This document shows, piece after piece, positions 1 to 10,164 of a stretch of DNA of 64,000 nt. The stretch's first letter is position 1. Each line of letters opens with the position of its first letter. Under the pieces are notes generated by a model, which was not told the origin of the DNA, searched no databases, and saw only the letters and a program-made list of their open reading frames with translations. The position numbers and the translations under genes were made by a program. Source of the stretch: Cupriavidus sp. IDO. GTDB taxonomy: Bacteria > Pseudomonadota > Gammaproteobacteria > Burkholderiales > Burkholderiaceae. The DNA is taken from NCBI RefSeq assembly GCF_000812465.1, contig NZ_JWMA01000104.1, positions 124,001 to 188,000 of the forward strand. Reading direction: 5' to 3'.

Positions 1-1
1 C

Positions 2-2104
<2,103 letters not shown>

Positions 2105-2153
2105 GCAGTGTTGCGATATGCCAGCACGGCATACCCTCAAGCGAACTGGGTCG

Positions 2154-2182
2154 TTGGGAATTGGCGGGAACCTTGCTATCGT
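2154..2182 (+). promoter_or_regulatory. Candidate sigma70 promoter of the Bug receptor gene
   Basis: A TTGGGA hexamer is followed after 17 bases by TATCGT, about 100 bases before the start of the Bug receptor gene. The match to the consensus is moderate. A small dyad, TATGCC/GGCATA (2117-2133), lies between the helicase stop codon and this promoter. Confidence 0.35.
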
Positions 2183-2281
2183 GTGGCCTTGGCCCGGGGC
2201 AATCAGATCCCGGCCGTGCAGGTGCCGCATGGCAACGCAGCATCTGCATCTTCGTCATTCACTACTTTCGACGGTGCCCCC

Positions 2282-3298
2282 ATGTCTCGATCGCTCCCGC
2301 GCTTGTCCTTCCGCTCCGCGTCCCGCCTGACCGCCAGCCTGGCCGCCCTGTGCGCGCTCGCCGCGCCGGCCCACGCACAAGGCCCGCAGGGCGCGGAATG
2401 GCCGACCCAGCCGGTGACGATCCTGATGGGCTTCACCGCCGGCTCGGGCGTCGACATGGTGGGCCGTACGCTGCAGGAATCGCTGCAGAAGTCGCTCAAG
2501 ACCACCATCATCTACGACTACCGCCCGGGCGCCGGCGGCAACGTCGCCTCGGAAGTCGTCGCGCACGCCAAGCCGGACGGCTACACGCTGCTGCTGGGCA
2601 CCGCAGCCACACATGGCATCAATCCAGCGTTGTACAAGTCGCTGCCGTTCGATGCCGACGCAGATTTCACGCCGGTCGCGCCGCTGGTGGAGGTTTCCAA
2701 CGTCCTGACCATCAACCCGGTCGTGATCGACGTGAAGTCGGTCAAGGAGTTCATCGAGAAGGTCAAGGCCAATCCCGGCAAGTACAACTTCGCGTCCACC
2801 GGCAATGGCACTGGCACGCACCTGGCATTCGCGGAATTCAATGCACGCGCCGGCCTCGATATGGTCCACGTGCCATACAAGGGTGGTCCTGACGCCCTGC
2901 AGGCTGTGCTCAAGGGCGAGGTCTGCTGCATCTTCAACCAGGTCCAGAGCGTGCTGCCGCAATATCGTGCAGGCAAGGTGCGGCTGCTGGGCGTGACCAC
3001 GAAGCAGCGCGTGCAGGTCATCCCGGAAGTCCCGACCATCGGGGAAAGCGGGTTGCCGGGGTTCAACAGCACGATCTGGTTTGGCTTCTTCGGGCCGAAA
3101 GGACTTGATCCGAAGGTGACCCGCAAGCTCAATGATGCGGTGAAGGTTGCGCTGGAAACGCCGGCGATCCGTCAGAAGCTGATTGACGCTGGCAACTCGC
3201 CTCGGATCGAGACTGTGGATCAGTTCAAGGCGACGGTGAAGGCGGATCGGCAGAAATGGGCGGGGGTGGTGAAGACGGTAGGGGCTTCGATCGATTGA
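2282..3298 (+). CDS. Bug-family tripartite tricarboxylate transporter substrate-binding protein
   Basis: A 338-residue periplasmic solute receptor of the Bug/TctC family, a group greatly expanded in Burkholderiales. The first 30-odd residues form a typical Sec signal peptide (two arginines, a hydrophobic Leu/Ala stretch, cleavage near AHA-QG). The mature part opens with the family hallmark WPTQPVTILMGFTAGSG and continues with DYRPGAGGNVASE and a VPYKGGPDAL segment, which form the ligand cleft. I start at the ATG that begins the signal peptide; the frame is open upstream to 2108 but encodes nothing signal-like. No tctA/tctB membrane genes are adjacent, so it is an orphan receptor and its ligand (probably a small carboxylate) is unknown. 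Confidence 0.9.
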   Translation: MSRSLPRLSFRSASRLTASLAALCALAAPAHAQGPQGAEWPTQPVTILMGFTAGSGVDMVGRTLQESLQKSLKTTIIYDYRPGAGGNVASEVVAHAKPDGYTLLLGTAATHGINPALYKSLPFDADADFTPVAPLVEVSNVLTINPVVIDVKSVKEFIEKVKANPGKYNFASTGNGTGTHLAFAEFNARAGLDMVHVPYKGGPDALQAVLKGEVCCIFNQVQSVLPQYRAGKVRLLGVTTKQRVQVIPEVPTIGESGLPGFNSTIWFGFFGPKGLDPKVTRKLNDAVKVALETPAIRQKLIDAGNSPRIETVDQFKATVKADRQKWAGVVKTVGASID

Positions 3299-3314
3299 GG
3301 GATCGGCACGGCTA

Positions 3315-3480
3315 GGGTTTTTGTTCTTCGGTGGATTGCAGGTCGGGGTTCTTGGATGCGCTGTTTCGCCGGCGTAGCCGGCGACCGTCCTTTTTGACGG
3401 CGCCCAAAAGTAGGTCGCCCGGCAGGGCGAAACGGGGCCGTCGACCTCCGACAACGCCCAACCGCAGCCACTACCCTCAG
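3315..3480. repeat. Dispersed palindromic intergenic element, short copy 1
   Basis: The core (3363-3433) is a palindrome: GTTTCGCC on the left pairs with GGCGAAAC on the right, GGCGACC pairs with GGTCGCC, and the dyad centre is GGCGCC followed by CAAAAGTAGG. Conserved flanks (a TTGTTCTTCG..GGATTGC stretch on the left, a CCGTCGACC..CGACA stretch on the right) match the copies near 42.6 kb and 61 kb. It lies between the convergent ends of the Bug receptor gene and tsaC, where it may help terminate transcription. Reading frames across it yield recurrent Ala/Pro/Lys-rich peptides that are not real proteins. Confidence 0.8.
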
Positions 3481-3516
3481 TCCCATCACCAATCGGGGAG
3501 CCAAGCCCCTGACCGC

Positions 3517-4506
3517 TTAACCACCAAACGCCGCCGCAGCCCTCTGCAACCGATCCCGAACCCCGGCCCATTCATGCCCCTCGGGCAGCGGCTCAAACAC
3601 CAGCCGCGTGAATCCCTGCTTGTCCAGCTTGCGCAGCAACCGGTAAAGCTCCCTCGCATAAGCCGTGGCATCGGCCGGCGCCTGCACCCACGTACAACGC
3701 GAATCCTCCAGCGGCGCGCGTGCCACCCATGCCACGCGGGCATCGGCGGGGAGGGTGGCCAGCCGGGCGGTCAGGGACGCGGCGTCAGCCAGTTCCAACG
3801 GCGTATGCGGTGCGTAGTGAGCCTTCAGCGTACCTGACGCACGCGGAGCCGCCGCATCCGGCGGCAACGGGGCTTCGCCCAGCACCTTGGCCATCATCGC
3901 CGGGGTGATCGCACCGGGGCGCAACAGGACAGGACCGATACCCTGGTCGAGGCGAGACAAATCGACGATGGTCGATTCGATGCCAACTTCCACGCCATCG
4001 CCTTCCAGCACATAGACCGCATCGCCAAACTCGTCGCGCACATGCTGCGCCGTGGTCGGGCTGACCTGGCCGAACTTGTTGGCCGAGGGCGCCGCGATGC
4101 CGCCGCGGCCGCGCTTGAAGCGCGCCAGCAGGGCTTGTGCGACCGGGTGAGAGGGGCAGCGCAGGCCAATGCTGTCCTGGCCGCCGGCTACCGCGGCGTG
4201 GATATGCGCGGCACGCTTGAGGATCAGCGTGAGCGGGCCGGGCCAGAAGGCGTCGATGAGCTTCTGCGCGGCTTCGGGGACTTCGTCGACCCAGTAGCCG
4301 ATATCGGCGCCATCCACCACGTGGACGATGATCGGGTGGCTCGACGGCCGGCCCTTGAGCGCGAAAATGCGCGCCACGGCTTCGGGGTTCTCGGCGTCGG
4401 CGCCGAGGCCATAGACGGTCTCGGTGGGGAAGGCGACCAGCTGGCCGGCCTCCAGCAGGCGGACGGCTTCGTCCAGTTCGGCGGCCGTGGGCATGCGCGA
4501 CGACAT
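3517..4506 (-). CDS. tsaC: L-threonylcarbamoyladenylate synthase (Sua5/YrdC type)
   Basis: Makes threonylcarbamoyl-AMP from threonine, bicarbonate and ATP, the first step of t6A modification of ANN-decoding tRNAs. The 329-residue product has an N-terminal YrdC domain (about 10-200) with the substrate-binding KGRP motif near residue 51 and PSAN near 140-143. It also has the extra C-terminal Sua5 domain after the YAPHTPLEL linker near 231, so it is the long Sua5 form rather than the short E. coli form. The start is the ATG preceded by a good GAGGAAA ribosome binding site; longer frames are unsupported. It lies just downstream of purK on the same strand. The partner gene tsaE is in the window but far away. 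Confidence 0.93.
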   Translation of the reverse strand: MSSRMPTAAELDEAVRLLEAGQLVAFPTETVYGLGADAENPEAVARIFALKGRPSSHPIIVHVVDGADIGYWVDEVPEAAQKLIDAFWPGPLTLILKRAAHIHAAVAGGQDSIGLRCPSHPVAQALLARFKRGRGGIAAPSANKFGQVSPTTAQHVRDEFGDAVYVLEGDGVEVGIESTIVDLSRLDQGIGPVLLRPGAITPAMMAKVLGEAPLPPDAAAPRASGTLKAHYAPHTPLELADAASLTARLATLPADARVAWVARAPLEDSRCTWVQAPADATAYARELYRLLRKLDKQGFTRLVFEPLPEGHEWAGVRDRLQRAAAAFGG

Positions 4507-4549
4507 CGGTTTCCTCAGGTGTGGCAGGCGGAGCGTTGGAGCGGGGTGT

Positions 4550-5794
4550 TCAGGGCGCGATATGCAGCGCCTGCACGGCGGCGGCGAAGGCGGCTTCGGC
4601 CGCTTCCGCATGTTCGCCGACGCAGTTGACGTGCCCCATCTTGCGCGAGGGGCGCGCGTCGTTCTTGCCGTACAGGTGCAGCTTGGCGCCGGGCTGGGCC
4701 ACCACTTCGTCCCAGGCCGGCGTGCGCTCCAGGCCGAACTCGAACCACACGTCGCCGAGCAGGTTCAGCATCTTGCCGGCTGAATGCTGGCGCGTATTGC
4801 CCAGCGGCAGGCGGGCCATGGCGCGCACCTGCTGCTCGAACTGGCTGGTTTCGCAGGCGTCCATCGTGATGTGGCCGGAGTTGTGCGGGCGCGGCGCCAT
4901 TTCGTTGGCGACCAGCGAGCCATCGGTCAGCACGAAGAATTCGATGCAGAGCACGCCGACGTAACCCATCTCGGTAGCGATGGTGGCGGCAGCCGCGCGG
5001 GCGCGATCGGCGATGTCGGCGGATACGCTGATCGACGGCATCACCGTCGAGAACAGGATGCCGTCACGATGCACGTTTTCGGCCAGCGGCCAGGTGGCGG
5101 TGGTGCCGTCCGCGGCGCGCGCGGCCAGTACCGACACTTCATAGGCCAGCGGCAGCATCTGTTCCAGCACGCACGGCACGTGCTGCATGGCCTTCCAGGC
5201 CGCACGCACGTCCTCGCGCGTCTTCACGCGGGCCTGGCCCTTGCCGTCGTAGCCCATGCGGGCGGTCTTCAGGATGCCGGGCAGCACGTGGTCGGGCAGT
5301 TGATCCACGTCAGCGTCATGCTGGATCACCCAGTGCGGCGCGGTCGGTACGCCGGTGCGTTCTGCACACGAGGCAAAGAACTTCTTCTCGCCGATGCGGT
5401 TCTGCGCGATCGACACGCAGTAGCCGCGCGGCGCCACGAAGGAGCCGAGCTGTTCGAGCCGGTCGAGCGAGAGCGAGGGCACGTTCTCGAATTCGGTGCT
5501 GACGGCCGGGCACAGTCTGGCCATTTCCGTCAGCGCGGCTTCGTCGGTGTACGCGGCACAGATGTGCTTGTCGGCCACGGCGCCCGCCGGACTGTCCTGG
5601 TCCGGGTCGAGCACGCAAACGCGATAACCCATGGCCTGTGCAGCATGCGTGAACATGCGGCCGAGCTGGCCGCCGCCCAGCATGCCGAGCCAGGCGCCGG
5701 GCAGGATGGGCGCGCTGGGGTTGTCCACGCCGAATTCGGCGCGCGACTCCGGCGTATGGGCTTCGACCAGGTAGGGATGGATATCGGTTGGCAT
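4550..5794 (-). CDS. purK: 5-(carboxyamino)imidazole ribonucleotide synthase
   Basis: ATP-grasp enzyme that carboxylates aminoimidazole ribonucleotide with bicarbonate and ATP to give N5-CAIR, the substrate of PurE. The product has 414 residues. After about 33 extra N-terminal residues, the nucleotide-binding start LGMLGGGQLGRM lies at 36-47, and the family motif PRPHNSGHITMDACETSQFE lies near 310. It is the last of the three purine genes in transcription order (purC, purE, purK) and is followed closely by tsaC, so the four probably share messages. The extra N-terminal segment is common in Burkholderiales; an ATG at the GMLGGG region would not be in a good context. Confidence 0.95.
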   Translation of the reverse strand: MPTDIHPYLVEAHTPESRAEFGVDNPSAPILPGAWLGMLGGGQLGRMFTHAAQAMGYRVCVLDPDQDSPAGAVADKHICAAYTDEAALTEMARLCPAVSTEFENVPSLSLDRLEQLGSFVAPRGYCVSIAQNRIGEKKFFASCAERTGVPTAPHWVIQHDADVDQLPDHVLPGILKTARMGYDGKGQARVKTREDVRAAWKAMQHVPCVLEQMLPLAYEVSVLAARAADGTTATWPLAENVHRDGILFSTVMPSISVSADIADRARAAAATIATEMGYVGVLCIEFFVLTDGSLVANEMAPRPHNSGHITMDACETSQFEQQVRAMARLPLGNTRQHSAGKMLNLLGDVWFEFGLERTPAWDEVVAQPGAKLHLYGKNDARPSRKMGHVNCVGEHAEAAEAAFAAAVQALHIAP

Positions 5795-5850
5795 GCTCGT
5801 GGCTTCCGGCAGCGGGTTTGGGTATCAGTTATGGCTTGGAGTGGATCGCG

Positions 5851-6348
5851 TCAGACCGGCAGCGTCATCGCGCGCGCGGCTTCGGTCTGCTTCGCGCGGA
5901 ACGCTTCCAGCGCGCCGGCCAGCGCCTCGTCGGTGGTGGCCAGCGTGGCGATCGCGTGCAGCGCAGCGTTGGCGGCGCCGGCCTCGCCGATGGCGAAGGT
6001 GGCAACCGGCACGCCCTTGGGCATCTGCACGATCGACAGCAGCGAATCCTCGCCGCGCAGGTATTTGGACGGCACCGGCACGCCGAACACCGGCACGATG
6101 GTCTTGGCGGCGATCATGCCCGGCAGGTGGGCCGCACCGCCGGCGCCGGCGATGATGGCGCGGATGCCGCGGCTGCGCGCGGTTTCGGCGTAGCGGAACA
6201 TGTCGTCGGCCATGCGGTGCGCCGAGACCACCTGTGCTTCGAACGGGACGCCGAAATCCTTCAGCATGGCCACGGCGTGCTGCATCACGTCCCAGTCGGA
6301 ACTGCTGCCCATGACTACGCCGACCACTGGCTTGTCTTGCTTGCTCAC
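5851..6348 (-). CDS. purE: 5-(carboxyamino)imidazole ribonucleotide mutase (class I PurE)
   Basis: Converts N5-CAIR to CAIR in de novo purine synthesis. The 165-residue protein shows the class I PurE signature: GSSSDWD at 14-20, SAHR at 42-45 with the catalytic histidine, and GAGGAAHLPGM near 77-87. It lies 56 bases upstream of purK and about 120 bases downstream of purC. That upstream gap holds a REP-type palindrome, which may attenuate or stabilise the message between purC and purE. Pairing with purK is the usual arrangement of the bacterial two-enzyme route. Confidence 0.96.
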   Translation of the reverse strand: MSKQDKPVVGVVMGSSSDWDVMQHAVAMLKDFGVPFEAQVVSAHRMADDMFRYAETARSRGIRAIIAGAGGAAHLPGMIAAKTIVPVFGVPVPSKYLRGEDSLLSIVQMPKGVPVATFAIGEAGAANAALHAIATLATTDEALAGALEAFRAKQTEAARAMTLPV

Positions 6349-6369
6349 GTTATCTGTTCCTTCTGTTGT

Positions 6370-6459
6370 CGTTCCCGCGAAGGCGGGAACCCAGTGACTT
6401 TGTCTTTGGCTTCAACGCAGCGCAAAAGACGCTGGATTCCCGCCTTCGCGGGAATGACG
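6370..6459. repeat. REP-type palindromic repeat pair between purC and purE
   Basis: Two inverted copies of a REP-like sequence face each other. The left copy begins CGTTCCCGCGAAGGCGGGAA (from 6370); the right copy is its near reverse complement, TTCCCGCCTTCGCGGGAATG (from about 6437). Each is itself a short GC-rich hairpin (CCCGCGAAGGCGGG). Elements of this style are common in intergenic DNA of beta- and gammaproteobacteria. Only one pair is visible in this window. Confidence 0.75.
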
Positions 6460-6467
6460 AAATAGTC

Positions 6468-7376
6468 TTACTGCAATTCCTCGCCCGTCAGCCGCGTCAG
6501 CGCCTCACGATACTTGGCCGCGGTCTTCTCGACCACGTCGTCCGGCAGCTTCGGCGCCGGCGCGGTCTTGGGCCACGGCTTGCCGTCGATGCGCACGGCT
6601 TCGAGCCAGTCGCGCACGAACTGCTTGTCGAACGACGGCGGGTTGGTGCCGACCTGGTAAGAATCCGCGGGCCAGAAGCGCGAGGAATCGGCCGTCAGCA
6701 CTTCGTCCATCAGGGTCAGCGTACCGTTCTCGTCCAGGCCGAATTCGAACTTGGTGTCGGCGATGATGATGCCGCGCGTGGCGGCGAACTCGGCGGCTTC
6801 CTTGTACAGGCGGATCGAAATATCGCGCATCTGGCGCGCCAGGGCCACGCCGATGCGGGTTTCGACTTCGCCGAACGAGATATTCTCGTCGTGCTCGCCC
6901 ATTTCGGCCTTGGCGGCCGGCGTGAAGATCGGCTCGGGCAGCTTCTGTGCGTTCTGCAGGCCGGCGGGCAGTTCGATGCCGCAGACCTTGCCGGTCGCCT
7001 GGTAGTCCTTCCAGCCGCTGCCGGCCAGGTAGCCGCGCACCACGGCTTCCACCAGGATCGGCTTGAGGCGTTTGACCACCACGGCGCGGCCCTTCACCTG
7101 CTCCACTTCCGACGGGCTGACCACGGTTTCCGGGGCAATGCCGGTCTCGTGGTTCGGCACGATGTGCGCGAGCTTCCTGAACCAGAAGTTCGCCATCTGG
7201 TTCAGCACGCGGCCCTTGGCCGGAATCGGTTCGCCCAGGATGACGTCGAAGGCCGACAGGCGGTCGGTGGTGACGATCAGCAGCTTGTCGTCGCCGACGG
7301 CGTAGTTGTCGCGGACTTTGCCGTGGCCCAGCAGCGGCAGCGAAGTGATGGAGGACTGGTAGAGAGCGTTTGACAT
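6468..7376 (-). CDS. purC: Phosphoribosylaminoimidazole-succinocarboxamide synthase
   Basis: SAICAR synthetase: joins aspartate to CAIR with ATP in purine synthesis. The 302-residue product is the long form typical of many proteobacteria. The phosphate/ATP-binding start GKVRDNY lies at 19-25, followed by DRLSAFDVILGEPIPAKG near 56-73 and the SGWKDYQ segment near 138. The start ATG has upstream GGAACCAC but no strong ribosome binding site. It is transcribed away from fba, from which it is separated by a 10-bp hairpin, and leads the purC-purE-purK-tsaC run. Confidence 0.96.
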   Translation of the reverse strand: MSNALYQSSITSLPLLGHGKVRDNYAVGDDKLLIVTTDRLSAFDVILGEPIPAKGRVLNQMANFWFRKLAHIVPNHETGIAPETVVSPSEVEQVKGRAVVVKRLKPILVEAVVRGYLAGSGWKDYQATGKVCGIELPAGLQNAQKLPEPIFTPAAKAEMGEHDENISFGEVETRIGVALARQMRDISIRLYKEAAEFAATRGIIIADTKFEFGLDENGTLTLMDEVLTADSSRFWPADSYQVGTNPPSFDKQFVRDWLEAVRIDGKPWPKTAPAPKLPDDVVEKTAAKYREALTRLTGEELQ

Positions 7377-7442
7377 GGTGGTTCCAATAAAACGGCGAAG
7401 CCGCCGGGCGCTGGAAGCGTGCCGCGGCGGCCGGAACTGCGA

Positions 7443-7470
7443 TCCGCCATCCGTTTGCGTGGATGGCGGA
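7443..7470 (-). terminator. Strong hairpin between fba and purC (terminator-like, no U tract)
   Basis: TCCGCCATCC and GGATGGCGGA form a perfect 10-bp stem around an 8-base loop, just after the fba stop codon. There is no run of T on the transcribed side, so it is either a weak terminator or an mRNA 3'-end stabiliser. Confidence 0.5.
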
Positions 7471-7479
7471 CAAGAGACA

Positions 7480-8544
7480 TTACTGCACGACCTGCGCCAG
7501 CTTGCCCGCCTTGTACTGCTGGGCGACGTCGACCAGGCTGACCGACTTGATCTTGCTGGCCTGGCCTTCGCAGCCGAAGGCGATATAGCGTGCCTTGCAG
7601 ACCTGCTTGGCGGCTTCGCGTGCCGGCTTCAGGTATTCGCGCGGGTCGAACTTGCTCGGGTTCTCGGCGAAGAAGCGGCGGATCGCGCCGGTCATGGCCA
7701 GGCGGATGTCGGTATCGATGTTGATCTTGCGCACGCCGTACTTGATGGCTTCCTGGATTTCCTCGACTGGCACGCCGTAGGTTTCCTTCATGTCGCCGCC
7801 GAACTTGCGGATCTCTTCCAGCAGTTCCTGCGGCACCGACGACGAGCCGTGCATCACGAGGTGCGTGTTGGGGATGCGGGCGTGGATTTCCTTGATGCGG
7901 CTGATTGCCAGGATGTCGCCGGTCGGCTTGCGGGTGAACTTGTAGGCGCCGTGCGAGGTGCCGATGGCGATGGCCAGCGCGTCGAGCTGGGTGGCCTTGA
8001 CGAAGTCGGCGGCCTGCTCGGGATCGGTCAGCAGCATCGAGTGGTCCAGCACGCCTGCGGCGCCGATGCCGTCTTCTTCGCCGGCTTCACCGGTTTCCAG
8101 CGAGCCCAGGCAACCCAGTTCGCCTTCCACGGTCACGCCGACGGCGTGGGCCAGCTGCACCACCTTGCGGGTCACGTCGATGTTGTAGTCGTACTCGGCC
8201 GGGGTCTTGCCGTCTTCGCGCAGCGAGCCGTCCATCATCACCGACGAGAAGCCCAGGTCGATCGCGCCCTGGCAGATGGCCGGCGACTGGCCGTGGTCCT
8301 GGTGCATCACCACCGGGATGTGCGGGTAGGCTTCCACCGCGGCTTCGATCAGGTGGCGCAGGAAGTGCTCGCCGGCGTATTTGCGCGCACCGGCCGAGGC
8401 TTGCATGATCACCGGAGCGTTGACCTCGTCGGCGGCCTGCATGATGGCCTGGACCTGTTCGAGGTTATTGACGTTGAAGGCCGGCAGGCCGTAGCTGTTC
8501 TCGGCTGCGTGGTCCAGCAGCTGGCGCATCGATACGAGTGGCAT
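7480..8544 (-). CDS. fba: Class II fructose-bisphosphate aldolase
   Basis: Zinc-dependent aldolase that interconverts fructose 1,6-bisphosphate with dihydroxyacetone phosphate and glyceraldehyde 3-phosphate, in glycolysis/gluconeogenesis and, if present elsewhere, the Calvin cycle. It has 354 residues. The metal-binding HQDHG motif lies at 81-85, with HGSSSVPQE and GVRKINIDTDIR further on; it belongs to the Calvin-cycle/class IIB-like group. The start ATG has a good TAGGAG ribosome binding site. It follows pyk and pgk on the same strand, giving a lower-glycolysis cluster ahead of the purine genes. Confidence 0.95.
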   Translation of the reverse strand: MPLVSMRQLLDHAAENSYGLPAFNVNNLEQVQAIMQAADEVNAPVIMQASAGARKYAGEHFLRHLIEAAVEAYPHIPVVMHQDHGQSPAICQGAIDLGFSSVMMDGSLREDGKTPAEYDYNIDVTRKVVQLAHAVGVTVEGELGCLGSLETGEAGEEDGIGAAGVLDHSMLLTDPEQAADFVKATQLDALAIAIGTSHGAYKFTRKPTGDILAISRIKEIHARIPNTHLVMHGSSSVPQELLEEIRKFGGDMKETYGVPVEEIQEAIKYGVRKINIDTDIRLAMTGAIRRFFAENPSKFDPREYLKPAREAAKQVCKARYIAFGCEGQASKIKSVSLVDVAQQYKAGKLAQVVQ

Positions 8545-8672
8545 GTCTAACTCCTAAATAAAAATGGGATGTCTCTACGTATTCTTCCGTCGGCGGTCAT
8601 CGCCCTGCCAGCCGGTGGCAGCATGTTCACGCGTCACTGCGGACGCCACTGTCCGGCGCGGCACACTCAGCA

Positions 8673-10109
8673 TTAGCTGCCGACCCTGACGATCTTCAGG
8701 GTGTTGGTGCCGCCAGGCTGGCCCATCGGCTCGCCGATGGTCAGCACGATGAAATCGCCGCGCTGCACCACGCCTTGCGCGAGCAGCAGCTCTTCGGCCT
8801 GCTCCAGCGCGGTATCGCGGTCGGCGCTGGACTGCAGCGGCAGCGGCACTACGTTGCGGTACAGCTGCATCTTGCGCTGCGAGGCGAGGTTCGGCGTCAT
8901 CGCGTAGATCGGCACATGGATGCGGTGACGGCTCATCCACAGCGCGGTGGCGCCGGAATCGGTCAGCGCGGCAATTGCCTTCACCTGCAAATGATAGGCC
9001 GTGAACAGCGCACCCATGGCCACGGACTGGTCGATGCGGGAGAAGGTCTGGTTGAGGAAGTCGGTGTCGAGCTGCACCACCTCGGACTTCTCGGCCTCGA
9101 CGCAGACGGCGGCCATGGCTTCGACGGTTTCCACCGGGTAGCGGCCGGCGGCGGTTTCGGCCGACAGCATCACGGCGTCGGTGCCGTCCAGCACGGCGTT
9201 GGCCACGTCGGACACCTCGGCGCGCGTCGGCACCGGGTTGACGATCATGCTTTCCATCATCTGCGTGGCCGTGATGGTCAGCTTGTTGGCCTCGCGGGCG
9301 AGCCGGATCATGCGCTTTTGCAGCGCCGGCACCGCGGCATTGCCCACTTCCACGGCCAGGTCGCCACGGGCCACCATGATGCCGTCGGAGGCTTGCAGGA
9401 TTTCTTCGAGCACGCCCGGGCGAATAGCTTCGGCGCGCTCGATCTTGGCGATCATGCGGGCCCTGATCCCGTGCGGCTGGCCTGCCACCGCGGCCAGCTG
9501 GCGTGCCATTTCCATATCGGTGGCGTTCTTGGGGAAGCTCACCGCCACGTAGTCGGCGCCCAGGGCCATGGCGGTCTTGATGTCCTCCATGTCCTTGGCC
9601 GTCAGTGCCGGCGCCGACAGGCCGCCGCCCTGGCGGTTGATGCCCTTGTTGTTGGACAGGTCCCCGCCCACGCGCACGGTGGTGAAGATCTCGGTGCCCA
9701 GCACGCGGTCCACCACCAGCACGATCAGGCCGTCGTTGAGCAGCAGCAGGTCGCCCGGCCCGACGTCGCGCGGCAGGTCCTGGTAGTCCAGTCCGGCGCG
9801 CTCCTGGTTGCCGAGCTGGCAGGCCGAATCGAGGATGAAGGGGTCGCCCGCCTTGAGCGTGATCTTGCCGTTTTCAAACTTGCCGACGCGGATCTTGGGG
9901 CCCTGCAGGTCGGCCATGATGGCGACCTCGCGCCCGCACGCCCGCGCGGCCTCGCGGACCAGGCGGGCCCGTTCGATGTGATCGTCGGCGGTGCCGTGCG
10001 AGAAGTTCAGCCGGATCACGTCGACCCCGGCCGCAATCATGCGTGTGAGGATTTCCAGCGAGCTGGAGGCGGGGCCGATGGTGGCGACGATCTTGGTAGA
10101 ACGGGTCAT
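8673..10109 (-). CDS. pyk: Pyruvate kinase
   Basis: Transfers phosphate from phosphoenolpyruvate to ADP, the last glycolytic step. The 478-residue product starts MTRSTKIVATIGPASSS, the canonical N-terminus. It carries LNFSHG near residue 38, the catalytic loop MVARGDLAVEVG, and TATQMMESM of the active-site helix, followed by a complete C-terminal allosteric domain. The frame is open further upstream but that part has no family similarity, so the ATG at the canonical N-terminus is chosen. It lies between pgk (55 bases upstream) and fba. Confidence 0.95.
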   Translation of the reverse strand: MTRSTKIVATIGPASSSLEILTRMIAAGVDVIRLNFSHGTADDHIERARLVREAARACGREVAIMADLQGPKIRVGKFENGKITLKAGDPFILDSACQLGNQERAGLDYQDLPRDVGPGDLLLLNDGLIVLVVDRVLGTEIFTTVRVGGDLSNNKGINRQGGGLSAPALTAKDMEDIKTAMALGADYVAVSFPKNATDMEMARQLAAVAGQPHGIRARMIAKIERAEAIRPGVLEEILQASDGIMVARGDLAVEVGNAAVPALQKRMIRLAREANKLTITATQMMESMIVNPVPTRAEVSDVANAVLDGTDAVMLSAETAAGRYPVETVEAMAAVCVEAEKSEVVQLDTDFLNQTFSRIDQSVAMGALFTAYHLQVKAIAALTDSGATALWMSRHRIHVPIYAMTPNLASQRKMQLYRNVVPLPLQSSADRDTALEQAEELLLAQGVVQRGDFIVLTIGEPMGQPGGTNTLKIVRVGS

Positions 10110-10164
10110 GTGCTTGGGATTCCCTGGTTCGGGCCCCGGCGGCGCCGCGGGCCCTGCGGATACC

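Noticed and set aside
3316..3480. Short protein-like frames across the dispersed palindromes (recurrent Ala/Pro/Lys-rich text)
   Set aside because: The text arises from the conserved DNA palindrome itself and differs in length and start in each copy, so it is not a protein family.
7443..7470. A classical Rho-independent terminator between fba and purC
   Set aside because: The stem is strong but no U tract follows on the transcribed strand; it is listed as a hairpin only.
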